Below, piece by piece: positions 39,941-48,639 of a stretch of 64,000 bases of DNA (position 1 is its first letter; each line of letters begins with the position of its first letter). The notes under the pieces were generated by a model. The model worked only from the letters and a program-made list of their open reading frames with translations. It had not been told where the DNA came from and made no database searches. The stretch covers positions 21,957-85,956 of the forward strand of contig DASVNK010000054.1 of assembly GCA_036383895.1 (NCBI GenBank). Reading direction: 5' to 3'. The translations under genes and the position numbers were made by a program. The DNA comes from DASVNK01 sp036383895 (lineage in GTDB: Bacteria > Verrucomicrobiota > Verrucomicrobiia > Limisphaerales > SXQI01).

Positions 39941-40507
39941 ATGAAGCTGTTCGTTCACTCACTGATTGTTGTTAGCTGTATTGCGTTCGGAGCTGGTTGC
40001 GCGAGTAACTCTGAAAGCCGCAGCGGGTCCGATTCTGGAGCACCGAGCGGGAAGGTTCGCCCGACAGCGGTTGCTGTGATGAGCCCCGCGCCGAATGGGA
40101 AAGTTCGCGGGCAGGTGACGTTCACCGAAGAGACGGAAGGAATTCGGGTGACGGCGAATATTGAGGGCCTGACTCCCGGCAAGCATGGATTCCACATTCA
40201 CCAAAATGGCGACTGCACACCGCCGGACTTCACTTCGGCAGGCGGGCATTTTAATCCGCTCAACACGAAACATGGATCGCCGACTGATGCCGAGAAGCAC
40301 ATAGGCGACTTTGGCAATCTGGAAGCAAACGAGCAGGGGGTAGCACGGTTCGAGCGCGTTTTCGGCTGGCTCACGTTCAAGGGAACGAACTCGATCCTGA
40401 ACAAAGCGGTAATCGTCCACGAAAAAGCAGATGACCTGACGACACAACCGACGGGAAATGCGGGAGGGCGGCTGGCTTGCGGGATCATTCAGATGACCAG
40501 CAAATAA
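39941..40507 (+). CDS. Cu/Zn superoxide dismutase, predicted lipoprotein
   Basis: The 188-residue protein has a lipobox G-A-G-C (Cys20), then the SOD barrel. Copper ligands are H85, H87, H103 and H160; zinc ligands H103, H111, H120 and D123; the disulfide pair is C92 and C180. It dismutates superoxide in the periplasm, anchored to a membrane. The W-L-T-F region replaces the usual active-site loop, with Arg retained in G-G-R-L-A-C-G. A strong terminator follows. Confidence 0.88.
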   Translation: MKLFVHSLIVVSCIAFGAGCASNSESRSGSDSGAPSGKVRPTAVAVMSPAPNGKVRGQVTFTEETEGIRVTANIEGLTPGKHGFHIHQNGDCTPPDFTSAGGHFNPLNTKHGSPTDAEKHIGDFGNLEANEQGVARFERVFGWLTFKGTNSILNKAVIVHEKADDLTTQPTGNAGGRLACGIIQMTSK

Positions 40508-40531
40508 GAAGAAGTAATTTCCGTACTGAAC

Positions 40532-40585
40532 CAAAAAAGCACGGCGCGGCTCCGGTCTTGTGACTTGGAGCCGTTGCTGTTTTTT
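40532..40585 (+). terminator. Rho-independent terminator after the superoxide dismutase gene
   Basis: CGGCTCC (40547-40553) pairs with GGAGCCG (40567-40573) across a 13-base loop; the flanking A6-GCA and TGC-TG-T6 tracts can extend the stem, and six T follow. It ends the dismutase transcript 25 bases after its stop codon. Confidence 0.85.
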
Positions 40586-40671
40586 AGCGTTGCTACTGAC
40601 GTGGAATTGTTTACAACTTTAACATTAAAGATCGCTCCTCGTGCGCCGATAACACCTTAAGAGCCGTTGAC

Positions 40672-41238
40672 ATGACCGAGACTCAAACACATCCCAGTGA
40701 TTTGCGCGTTGTCAGCGAGGCGTACGATTTGCCAGTATCCGCCGGCTTGATGGGAACGGTTGGTGATAAGTTGCGTGAGGCGCGCGAAGGTGCTGGTCGG
40801 ACAATCCGCGATCTCTCGGACCAGACGAAGATCCGGACGGATCATCTTGAAGCTCTTGAGGAAGGGCGATACGAGGTGTTTTCCGCGCCGGTCTATATTC
40901 GTGGCTTTATCCGCAGTTATGCCGGCGCTTTGAAGCTGAACGTCGCGGCCATTCTCGCGGAACTAGACGAAGAACTAAGCCAAACCGAACGCTTTAAGGA
41001 ACATCCGAGGCTGACCGATGAGAAGAAAGGTCTGCTCGACTTTGTCATGCTGCACCTCTCGCGAGTTAACTGGAGGGTGGCTTTTCCTTTGGTGCTGTTG
41101 GGTTTGATCCTGTTGATCGCGGTCTTGAGCTACCGAGTTTACACGAATTCGCGCACGAACGATCCATTGAAGGATCTTGGGCCGGGGTTGTATCAGCCAA
41201 AGGGAAATGGCGAGACCTTGCCGATCCCTTCGAATTGA
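40672..41238 (+). CDS. RodZ-like protein: helix-turn-helix domain and one membrane helix
   Basis: The 188-residue protein has an N-terminal HTH domain of the HTH_25 type (about 28-100: G-D-K-L-R-E-A-R-E, T-I-R-D-L-S-D-Q-T-K-I, Y-I-R-G-F-I-R-S-Y-A), a charged linker, and a membrane helix at 136-154. In RodZ this fold binds MreB and controls cell width. The periplasmic part here is only about 30 residues instead of a full DUF4115 domain. It may work with the bactofilins of this window in shape control (inference). Confidence 0.82.
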   Translation: MTETQTHPSDLRVVSEAYDLPVSAGLMGTVGDKLREAREGAGRTIRDLSDQTKIRTDHLEALEEGRYEVFSAPVYIRGFIRSYAGALKLNVAAILAELDEELSQTERFKEHPRLTDEKKGLLDFVMLHLSRVNWRVAFPLVLLGLILLIAVLSYRVYTNSRTNDPLKDLGPGLYQPKGNGETLPIPSN

Positions 41239-41473
41239 TTCGAACCTGTCTTTTTGCGCGTAACCGTTTCTTCCTTCCATGCGTCAGCTTAGGTGAGGCT
41301 GAACGCCCGCCCCGTTTAGGTGCAACTTCTTGCGAATTAACTGCAAATCGGCTCGTCCAATTCGTTGAATTCGCCTGGGAGGTGTGGTATCTCAAGGGGA
41401 GTTTCCAACTCGAATGTTGCCAACTGGAGGTTCGCTGAGGTTCAGTCCTCAAGAAGGCTGTCGAAGTATTATT

Positions 41474-43642
41474 ATGAATCGCATCTTAACCGGTCTCCTC
41501 GCGCTGATATTATTCGGTCAGGCGACCACCTTTTCCGCCCTGAACGATATCCAGGCCGGGCGTGTGGCCTCGATTGTCGGCAACATTCTGGAAGGCCACC
41601 ATTTCAAGCGCGCGAAGTTCGATGATATCACCTCCTCGGCTTTCCTGACTAATTACCTGAATGCGCTCGACTACAACCACATGTTTTTTCTGCAGAGCGA
41701 TATCGACAACTTCAAGGCGAAGTATGGAACGAAGCTCGATGACCTGACCAAGTCGCAAAGCGTCAGCGCGGCCTTCCAAATTTTTGATATTTACCTCGAG
41801 CGATTGGAAGAGCGGAACATTCTCGTGCAAAAGCTTCTGGATCAGGAGTTCGATTTTAGCGAGGAGGAATCGTTTGTCCTGGCGCGGAACAAAGAGCCCT
41901 GGCCGAAGGATGACGCGGAGTCTGCCAAGCTATGGCGGCAGCGGATTAAGTATGAGTTGCTGCAAGCGCGTCTCGCCAAAGAGAAACCGGAGGAAACGAT
42001 TGGGCTGATTAAGCGACGCTACAATCGGCTTGAGAAAACGATGAAGGACTTGAAGCGCGAGGATACCTTGCAGCTTTATCTGACCTCGCTGGCGCATGTT
42101 TATGATCCGCACTCGGACTACATGAGCCCGAGTGAAGCGCAGAATTTCGACATTCAGCACATCAGTCTCTCTTTGACTGGCATCGGCGCACAGCTCGTGC
42201 AGGAAGATGGCTACACGAAGATCAAGGATCTGATTCCCGGCGGACCGGCCGCGTTGAGCAAGCAGCTTCGCCCGAGCGATAAGATTGTAGCCGTGGCGCA
42301 AGGGACGGAGGAGCCGGTGGATGTGGTTGAAATGCCATTGCGTGACGTGGTGGAATTGATCCGGGGCAAGAAGGGGACGGAAGTGAAATTGACCATCGTT
42401 CCCGCGAAGAGTCCCGACACCAAGAAAGTTATTTCGCTGGTGCGCGATGAGATCAAATTCAAAGAGCAGTTCGCCAAGGCGCGCGTGTTTGATTACACCG
42501 ATGTCGATGGCGTCGCCCAAAAGATCGGCGTGGTGACCTTGCCGCAGTTTTATGACAATTGCGCTTCGCACGTCGAAACGCTGATTGAGCGGCTGAAGAA
42601 GGAGAATATTACCGCGCTGGTGCTGGATCTGCGCCGCAATGGTGGCGGGATTTTGGATGAAGCGGTGCAATTGACCGGGCTGTTCATCAAGAAGGGTCCC
42701 GTCGTGCAGGTGAAGGAGCCGCGTAAGGAACCGCATGTGCTGAATGACAGCGACAGCAAACTCGCTTGGGAAGGTCCGCTCGTGGTTGCGGTTGGAAAGC
42801 TCAGCGCTTCGGCGTCAGAGATCGTTGCTGGTGCGCTGCAGGATTATGGACGCGCGGTGGTGGTTGGCGACCAGAGCACGCACGGGAAGGGGACCGTTCA
42901 GCAAGTCCTCGCACTTGAGACAGTCGTTCCAAAAAATCTCGTGGAAAACCCCGGCAAATTGAAAATGACGGTTTCGAAATTCTATCGTGTTTCGGGAACC
43001 ACGACGCAGAAGCAAGGCGTCACACCGGACATTATTCTGCCTTCGATCTACGACTACCTCGACATTGGAGAAGGTGCGCTGGAGAATGCATTGCCGGCCG
43101 ATCAAACAACGCCTGCGACTTACACTGCCCTTGAGCAGGTAAAGCCGTACCTTCCCGAGCTGCTGACGGCGTCGAAAGTTCGCGTGAGCCAGAGCAAGGA
43201 TTTCGGTTATCTCGTGGAAGACATCGAGCAGGTAAAGAAACGCAAGGACGAGAAGACCATTTCCCTGAACGAGAAGGTGCGCATCGCGGAACGGGATGAA
43301 GACAAAGCGCGGATTGAGCAACGCAAGAAGGAACGGGCCGGGCGAACGAAGCCAAGCTCGCACATCTTCGAACTCGATCTGGATATGGCAATGGCGAATC
43401 AGCCGCTGAAACCGTTTGACCCGAACGCTAATAAAGAAGAGTCAGACCTCGCTCAGTCCACTCCCGCCACTGGCGAAGGCTCCGAAGCCTCTTCGGACGA
43501 TTTGGAAGCTGAGACCGATCCGCTGGTGGACCCGCATCTCGACGAAACCCTCGAGATTACACGGCATTACCTCTCCCTGCTCGGCAAAGGGCCGAAGCCG
43601 GGTGTGGCGCTCAAGAATCGCGCTGCGGCTGAGAAGAACTAG
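41474..43642 (+). CDS. prc: carboxy-terminal processing (tail-specific) protease Prc
   Basis: The 722-residue protein has a signal peptide (cut after T-F-S-A, about 22), an N-terminal helical Tsp domain, a PDZ domain (about 225-310), the S41 core (about 345-500) and a C-terminal DUF3340-type region with a long charged stretch. The catalytic Ser446 (in S-A-S-A-S-E), Asp457 and Lys472 (H-G-K-G-T) are visible. Prc degrades misfolded and tagged envelope proteins in the periplasm. The frame is open from 41384; the ATG at 41474 gives the leader. Its last 32 bases overlap the opposite-strand Nudix gene. Confidence 0.92.
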   Translation: MNRILTGLLALILFGQATTFSALNDIQAGRVASIVGNILEGHHFKRAKFDDITSSAFLTNYLNALDYNHMFFLQSDIDNFKAKYGTKLDDLTKSQSVSAAFQIFDIYLERLEERNILVQKLLDQEFDFSEEESFVLARNKEPWPKDDAESAKLWRQRIKYELLQARLAKEKPEETIGLIKRRYNRLEKTMKDLKREDTLQLYLTSLAHVYDPHSDYMSPSEAQNFDIQHISLSLTGIGAQLVQEDGYTKIKDLIPGGPAALSKQLRPSDKIVAVAQGTEEPVDVVEMPLRDVVELIRGKKGTEVKLTIVPAKSPDTKKVISLVRDEIKFKEQFAKARVFDYTDVDGVAQKIGVVTLPQFYDNCASHVETLIERLKKENITALVLDLRRNGGGILDEAVQLTGLFIKKGPVVQVKEPRKEPHVLNDSDSKLAWEGPLVVAVGKLSASASEIVAGALQDYGRAVVVGDQSTHGKGTVQQVLALETVVPKNLVENPGKLKMTVSKFYRVSGTTTQKQGVTPDIILPSIYDYLDIGEGALENALPADQTTPATYTALEQVKPYLPELLTASKVRVSQSKDFGYLVEDIEQVKKRKDEKTISLNEKVRIAERDEDKARIEQRKKERAGRTKPSSHIFELDLDMAMANQPLKPFDPNANKEESDLAQSTPATGEGSEASSDDLEAETDPLVDPHLDETLEITRHYLSLLGKGPKPGVALKNRAAAEKN

Positions 43643-44198
43643 CGCGAGTGCGCCAGAGTTCAAAGTAGTACAGTCCCACCACGACCAGCGAGTGCCCGAT
43701 CCGGCCTTGCCGGATCAGTTGTGGAATATCCATGGGATCAATCAACGTCACGGCGATGTCCTCGCCGTGATCGAGTTCGGTGGCGTGTTTGAGTTCGCAG
43801 TCACGCACCAGCACGGTGTAGCAGATATTGTTCATGATGGCCGGATTCGCGTAAATCTGGCCGATCACTTCAGCCTTCGTTCCTTCGTAACCGGTTTCTT
43901 CCCGCAGTTCGCGCAAGCCTCCTTCCAAAGGGGACGCATCTTTGGGATCGATCATCCCTCCGGCAAGCTCCAGTTCAATCGTGTCGGAGCCGTGCCGATA
44001 TTGCTCCACCATGACCAGCTTTCCGTCTTTGGTGAGCGCGATCACATGCACCCAGTTCACCGCTTCGATGACATAGAAGTCATGCTGCTTCCCGGTCCGC
44101 GGTGAAATCTTGAGGTCGGACCGAAGATTGAAGACGCGAAAGTCGCCGACTTGTTTGGACGACAACTTCTCCCATCGCTTGATTTTACCAGATTCCAT
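43611..44198 (-). CDS. Nudix hydrolase (ADP-ribose pyrophosphatase-like)
   Basis: The 195-residue protein carries the Nudix helix G-G-M-I-D-P...R-E-L-R-E-E-T-G-Y and a second strand V-M-V-E-Q-Y-R-H-G. Such enzymes cleave ADP-ribose or related nucleotide diphosphates. The ATG at 44198 was preferred over an upstream TTG at 44237, as it starts the usual strand. It is the last gene of a minus-strand cluster with two cyclophilins and a 64-residue protein; the stop lies inside the prc gene on the other strand. Confidence 0.87.
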   Translation of the reverse strand: MESGKIKRWEKLSSKQVGDFRVFNLRSDLKISPRTGKQHDFYVIEAVNWVHVIALTKDGKLVMVEQYRHGSDTIELELAGGMIDPKDASPLEGGLRELREETGYEGTKAEVIGQIYANPAIMNNICYTVLVRDCELKHATELDHGEDIAVTLIDPMDIPQLIRQGRIGHSLVVVGLYYFELWRTRASSSQPQRDS

Positions 44199-44209
44199 CG
44201 CTGAGGAGT

Positions 44210-44404
44210 TTAGAAGCCGCGCGCTTTCGCGGACCAACCTTGCTTCATCAACCCAAGCAAGTGGCCCATGGCTTGTTCGTAGCTGGATCCTTTCTCCTCA
44301 GAAATCTGCCGCGCGCGTTTGTCCAACTGCGCGGCCATTTCTGCGGTTTTGTCCGGCGGGCAACCGAGCGCCGCGAGCACTTCGGCTAGCTGGCCGAGGT
44401 CCAT
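44210..44404 (-). CDS. 64-residue conserved-looking hypothetical protein
   Basis: A short acidic-then-basic helical protein (M-D-L-G-Q-L-A-E-V-L-A-A-L-G ... Q-A-M-G-H-L-L-G-L-M-K-Q-G-W). Its ATG overlaps the cyclophilin stop by one base (TGATG), strong evidence of translational coupling, and the Nudix gene follows 11 bases later. No family is recognised. The amphipathic pattern suggests a helical bundle or partner-binding role, which is inference. Confidence 0.7.
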   Translation of the reverse strand: MDLGQLAEVLAALGCPPDKTAEMAAQLDKRARQISEEKGSSYEQAMGHLLGLMKQGWSAKARGF

Positions 44405-44910
44405 CAAGCGGCAGGAACGATCTTGATGCTTTCCACGCCCACGCGTTTGGTTGGCTTGCTCTGTTCGCCGCCATTGCCGCGCGTTGTTGGCGTCTCGCCG
44501 ATTTTTCCGAGCACGTCGTCGCCTTTGATCACTTCGCCGAAGCCGGTGTATTGGCGATCTAGGAATTTTGCATCCGCAAGGCAAATAAAGAATTGGCTGC
44601 CGGCGGAATCGGGATGTTGCGAGCGCGCCATCGAAAGCACGCCGCGCACGTGCGACTTATTGTTGAACTCCGCCTTGATCTTGTAGCCCGGTCCGCCCGT
44701 TCCGACCATGGCGTCGTCCGTTTTGCTCAGCGGATCGCCGCCCTGGATCATGAATCCTTTCACGATACGATGGAACGCGGTGCCATCGTAAAAACCGTCG
44801 CGCGCCAGCTTCTTGAAGTTCTCCACTGTTTTCGGCGCGACATCCGTCCAAAACTTCACGGTCATATCGCCCTCGGTGGTTTTAATCACAGCTACTTCGT
44901 TATTATCCAT
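44404..44910 (-). CDS. cyclophilin-type peptidyl-prolyl isomerase, cytoplasmic
   Basis: The 168-residue single-domain cyclophilin has the active-site strand F-H-R-I-V-K-G-F-M-I-Q-G-G-D, S-M-A-R-S-Q-H-P-D-S-A-G-S-Q-F-F-I and F-G-E-V-I-K-G. It has no leader; the frame is open to 44943 but the ATG at 44910 gives the usual start. It accelerates proline isomerisation in folding proteins. The gene behind it is a second, exported cyclophilin. Confidence 0.93.
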   Translation of the reverse strand: MDNNEVAVIKTTEGDMTVKFWTDVAPKTVENFKKLARDGFYDGTAFHRIVKGFMIQGGDPLSKTDDAMVGTGGPGYKIKAEFNNKSHVRGVLSMARSQHPDSAGSQFFICLADAKFLDRQYTGFGEVIKGDDVLGKIGETPTTRGNGGEQSKPTKRVGVESIKIVPAA

Positions 44911-44957
44911 AAAAAGAAATGGCGCGGGTAAACCGCGCCGCAATGTGTTCCCAAAAC

Positions 44958-45584
44958 TTATTTCACTGAATCCGCAGGCACGATCTTCACGCTCTCGACC
45001 ACCACTCGTTCGGTCGGCTTGCTCATCGCGCCGTCTCCTCCGGGACCGGTCGGCGTGTTGCTGATCTTCGTCAGGACTTCATCGCCTTTGATCATTTTGC
45101 CGAAAGCGGTGTATTGCCCGTCCAGATGAGGCGTGGGCCCAAGCATAATGAAGAACTGCGAACCGGCGGAATTCGGATCACGCGAACGCGCCATCGAGAG
45201 CACGCCACGCACATGCTTGCGGTCGTTGAACTCCGCTTTTACGGTGTAGCCCGGATCGCCCTTTCCATAATCCTTTTCCTTCGCCGGATCTTTCGTTAGC
45301 GGATCGCCGCCCTGGATCATGAAACCTTTGATGATCCGGTGGAAAGTTGTTCCGTCGTAAAATCCCTTTTTCGCGAGTGTTTTGAAATTCTCGACGTGTT
45401 TTGGCGCAACGTCCGGCCAGAACTCCAGCACCATTTCGCCGTGCGCCGTTTTCACGACCGCGACTTCGTTGGTGCTCGCCGTGGCTGTTTGCTCCGGCTT
45501 TTTCGGTTCTTCTTTTTTCTCCTGCGCGATTGCGCTGCCCGCAACCAGTGCTGCGCCGAGCAACCAGCTAAATAAATTCGTCAT
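44958..45584 (-). CDS. cyclophilin-type peptidyl-prolyl isomerase, exported
   Basis: The 208-residue protein has a signal peptide (cut after S-A-I-A, about residue 20), a Lys/Glu/Pro-rich linker and a cyclophilin domain with F-H-R-I-I-K-G-F-M-I-Q-G-G-D and S-A-G-S-Q-F-F-I-M. It is about as similar to the neighbouring cytoplasmic copy as paralogues are; the pair looks like a tandem duplication with one copy redirected to the periplasm. Confidence 0.92.
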   Translation of the reverse strand: MTNLFSWLLGAALVAGSAIAQEKKEEPKKPEQTATASTNEVAVVKTAHGEMVLEFWPDVAPKHVENFKTLAKKGFYDGTTFHRIIKGFMIQGGDPLTKDPAKEKDYGKGDPGYTVKAEFNDRKHVRGVLSMARSRDPNSAGSQFFIMLGPTPHLDGQYTAFGKMIKGDEVLTKISNTPTGPGGDGAMSKPTERVVVESVKIVPADSVK

Positions 45585-45727
45585 ACGGCGGAAATATGGT
45601 TCACGATTTTTGGGATGTCACGCCCTGAAGTAGCTCCCCGCTTTGGTCCGCACCCTCTCTCCTGCAAAAACTCATCGAGAAACCCTCGCCAGCGAAACTC
45701 GCGTGGATTGCAGCTACCTATGAAATA

Positions 45728-46369
45728 TCACCAGCCCGATCGCCACAGGTGCCAATCGAACACTCGCTCGGTAAACCACCGCTCCGCGGACACATTCTGG
45801 CGGGTACACTCGGCAGAAATCTCATCCGCGCACTCGTTGAAAGCTGCGACCCAGGCGGAGCAGAAGCCCTGGTAATCGCGGGGCTTCAAAGTCGGAAAGC
45901 GGGTCTGGAGCGCTTTCAAAGCGTGAGGATCGTAGACGAAGACGTCACGTCCCCAGGCGAAGGAGAGAAATTTGCTCGCCGCGGTCAGGAGATCTGTCTG
46001 GTAGTGTTCCGTGAGGTCGCGGGTGAGCGCGACGACTGCCATGACAGGGTCTTTGCTGCCGTCCGCCGGATATTTTTGGATGGCTGTGGCGACGGGGCCA
46101 TAACGGGGCAGGCCCTGGTCCAAGTCGCAGCGTTTCGGGAAATAACGGGCGATTTTATACCGGGAGGCGATCCGTGCGACAGCCACTAGCGGATCTCCGT
46201 AGAGCAGTTCGCAACGGATCGGAGTATCAAACTCCGCCGCATACTGATGGTATGCCCTAACGTCCGCTGCGAATCGACTCATTCTAATTGCGCGGCCGAG
46301 CCAATGATCAACGATCGGACGCGCAATCTGTTTATCGGCAGAACTATCCGTGAGCCTTAGCAGCATCAT
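45728..46369 (-). CDS. hypothetical protein, possibly OGG-fold DNA glycosylase-like
   Basis: A 213-residue protein I do not firmly recognise. It has a segment A-S-K-F-L-S-F-A-W-G-R-D-V-F-V-Y-D-P-H-A-L-K-A-L that is reminiscent of restriction-island '8-oxoguanine glycosylase fold' proteins, with helices before and after, and many Trp near the end. No catalytic residues can be assigned with confidence. It is divergent from the formate-dehydrogenase-like gene, with 44 bases between. Confidence 0.6.
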   Translation of the reverse strand: MMLLRLTDSSADKQIARPIVDHWLGRAIRMSRFAADVRAYHQYAAEFDTPIRCELLYGDPLVAVARIASRYKIARYFPKRCDLDQGLPRYGPVATAIQKYPADGSKDPVMAVVALTRDLTEHYQTDLLTAASKFLSFAWGRDVFVYDPHALKALQTRFPTLKPRDYQGFCSAWVAAFNECADEISAECTRQNVSAERWFTERVFDWHLWRSGW

Positions 46370-46413
46370 CCGTTACTTGTTCGCCGGGCGCGGTTTGGGT
46401 AGGTTGCTGGCCC

Positions 46414-48639
46414 GTGTCGTCCCATAAGATCCAAAAATCCAACGGCTTGAAGCGTCTGAAACGGTTGGTGCCGTTCGGTTTGCTCGACCGTAAGCCCCGC
46501 CATTTCCGGGACATGGCCTCCATCATTTGGCAGAACCGCGATAATCTCGGGTATGCTTGGAAGGTCCTAAGCCGCGGGGTGTGCGACGGGTGCGCACTGG
46601 GGGTGGCAGGGTTTCACGATTGGACGATCCAAGGCACGCACCTGTGCATGACGCGGCTGAATCTTCTTCGGCTAAACACCATGCCCGAAGTGGACGTGCG
46701 TTTGCTCGAGGATGTCTCGAAGCTCGAAAATCTCTCGAACGCAGAACTCCGTCAGCTCGGCCGCCTCCCGTACCCTATGGTTCGCGAACGCGATGCGCGC
46801 GGCTTCAGGCGAATCGGGTGGGACGAAGCGTACGCCCGCATTGCGAAACGTATCGTCCAGGGCGATCGCAAACGCATCGCGTTTTTTCTGACCTCGCGCG
46901 GCGTCACGAACGAGGTCTATTACATGGCCCAGAAGGTGGCGCGCTTCCTCGGCACGAACAACGTCGATAATGCCGCCAGGCTTTGCCACGCACCTTCCAC
47001 CGCGGCGATGAAACACGCGGTGGGGGTGGCCGCGACCACTTGCAGTTATAAGGATTGGTATGGCACCGACCTGATTATTTTCTTTGGCGCAAATCCCGCG
47101 AACGATCAGCCGGTCACCACGAAATACCTGCACGAGGCGAAACGACTCGGGACGAAAGTGGTGATGGTGAATCCATATCTCGAGCCTGGGATGACGCGGT
47201 ATTGGGTTCCATCGACGGCGAGCAGCGCCCTCTTCGGTACAGACATCGCCGACTATTGGTTTCCCGTTTCGCAGGGCGGCGACATCGCGTTAATCTATGG
47301 CGTCCTCAAAGTGATTTTTGAGAACGGATGGGAGAACGCCGAATTCGTGAAAAATTTCAGCGGCGGCATCGAGGAACTACGCACCGCAGCCGCCGCACTC
47401 GATTGGATCACGCTGGAGCAGCAGTCGGGATTGAAGCGCGCGAGCATGGAGGAATTTGCGGAGTTGATTCATCGCGCGCGAAACGGGGTCGTCGTCTGGA
47501 GCATGGGCATCACGCAACATGCGTACGGCGCAGATGCGGTCACGATGGTGTTGAATCTTGGATTGGTGAAGGGTTGGGTCGGCAAAGACAAATGTGGGCT
47601 CATGCCAATCCGCGGGCATTCGTCCGTGCAGGGCGGTGCTGAAATGGGCGCGTATGCGACCGCGTTTCCAGGCGGCAAACCGGTGAACTGCGACAACGCC
47701 GCGCGCCTGGCCGAGCAGTATGGATTTGAAATTCCAGATTGGACCGGCATGACCGGCCCGGAAATGGTCGAAGCCTGCGCGCGTGGCAATTTGGATTTGC
47801 TTTATTGTGTCGGCGGAAATTTTCTGCGGACCTTGCCGGAACCTGATTACGTGCGCGCCGCGATGAGCAATGTGCCGCTCCGTGTCCATCAGGACATCAT
47901 CCTCACCGACCAGGTGTTCATTCCGGCTCGCGAAGAAGTCATTCTCCTCCCCGCCAAAACGCGCTACGAACAGGACGACGGCGGCACGGAGACGACGACC
48001 GAGCGACGAATTATCTTCAGCCCGGAAATTCCGCGCCAGGTCGGCGAGGCAAAGGCGGAATGGAAGATTTTCCGGGAACTTGCCGCGACATGCTATCCGG
48101 AGCGCGCGCACCTGTTGAAGTGCGAAAGCGGTTGGGCAATGCGTGAAGAGATAGCGCGCGTGGTGCCGTTCTATAATGGCTTTCAAAACATGCGCAAAAC
48201 AGGGGACGATTTCCAATACGGCGGCCCGCACTTGTGCGCGGATTGGAAGTTTCCAACCCTGGACGGCAAGGCGCATTTCCGTGCGGTGCCGCTGCCGAAT
48301 ATTTCCCGTAAAGTCGGCGAGTTTGAAGTGAGCACGCGCCGCGGGAAACAATTTAACACGTTGATCTACGCGGAGATTGATCCGCTCAACGGCGCACCGC
48401 GCGATGCCGTGCTGATGAATCCTGAGGACGCCGCGCGGATGCATCTCTCAAACACAGATCAAATCGCGTTGCGAAATAATCTGGGAAGCTACAAGTGCCG
48501 CGTGTTCCTCGCGCCGATTGCCCCCGGCAATCTCCAGGTGCATTGGCCCGAAGGCAACGTCATCCTTCCCCATGGAATTTACGACACAGCCGGCGGAGTT
48601 CCGGATTACAACACGCGAGTGACAATCGAAAAGTTGTGA
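46414..48639 (+). CDS. formate dehydrogenase-like molybdopterin oxidoreductase (FdhA/YdeP type)
   Basis: The 741-residue enzyme (GTG start) has an N-terminal Fe-S segment (C-D-G-C-A-L-G), a molybdopterin domain with A-A-R-L-C-H-A-P-S in which Cys replaces the selenocysteine of E. coli FdhF, the F-F-G-A-N-P-A-N-D-Q-P segment, G-L-M-P-I-R-G-H-S-S-V-Q-G, and a C-terminal cofactor-binding domain. This fits the FdhF/YdeP family of formate-dehydrogenase-like proteins. No electron-transfer subunits are next to it, so the partner and true substrate are open. The stop overlaps the fdhD start (GTGA). Confidence 0.87.
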   Translation: MSSHKIQKSNGLKRLKRLVPFGLLDRKPRHFRDMASIIWQNRDNLGYAWKVLSRGVCDGCALGVAGFHDWTIQGTHLCMTRLNLLRLNTMPEVDVRLLEDVSKLENLSNAELRQLGRLPYPMVRERDARGFRRIGWDEAYARIAKRIVQGDRKRIAFFLTSRGVTNEVYYMAQKVARFLGTNNVDNAARLCHAPSTAAMKHAVGVAATTCSYKDWYGTDLIIFFGANPANDQPVTTKYLHEAKRLGTKVVMVNPYLEPGMTRYWVPSTASSALFGTDIADYWFPVSQGGDIALIYGVLKVIFENGWENAEFVKNFSGGIEELRTAAAALDWITLEQQSGLKRASMEEFAELIHRARNGVVVWSMGITQHAYGADAVTMVLNLGLVKGWVGKDKCGLMPIRGHSSVQGGAEMGAYATAFPGGKPVNCDNAARLAEQYGFEIPDWTGMTGPEMVEACARGNLDLLYCVGGNFLRTLPEPDYVRAAMSNVPLRVHQDIILTDQVFIPAREEVILLPAKTRYEQDDGGTETTTERRIIFSPEIPRQVGEAKAEWKIFRELAATCYPERAHLLKCESGWAMREEIARVVPFYNGFQNMRKTGDDFQYGGPHLCADWKFPTLDGKAHFRAVPLPNISRKVGEFEVSTRRGKQFNTLIYAEIDPLNGAPRDAVLMNPEDAARMHLSNTDQIALRNNLGSYKCRVFLAPIAPGNLQVHWPEGNVILPHGIYDTAGGVPDYNTRVTIEKL

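Noticed and set aside
47377..48444. A 355-residue minus-strand frame
   Set aside because: Antisense to the molybdoenzyme gene, whose cofactor motifs are clear.
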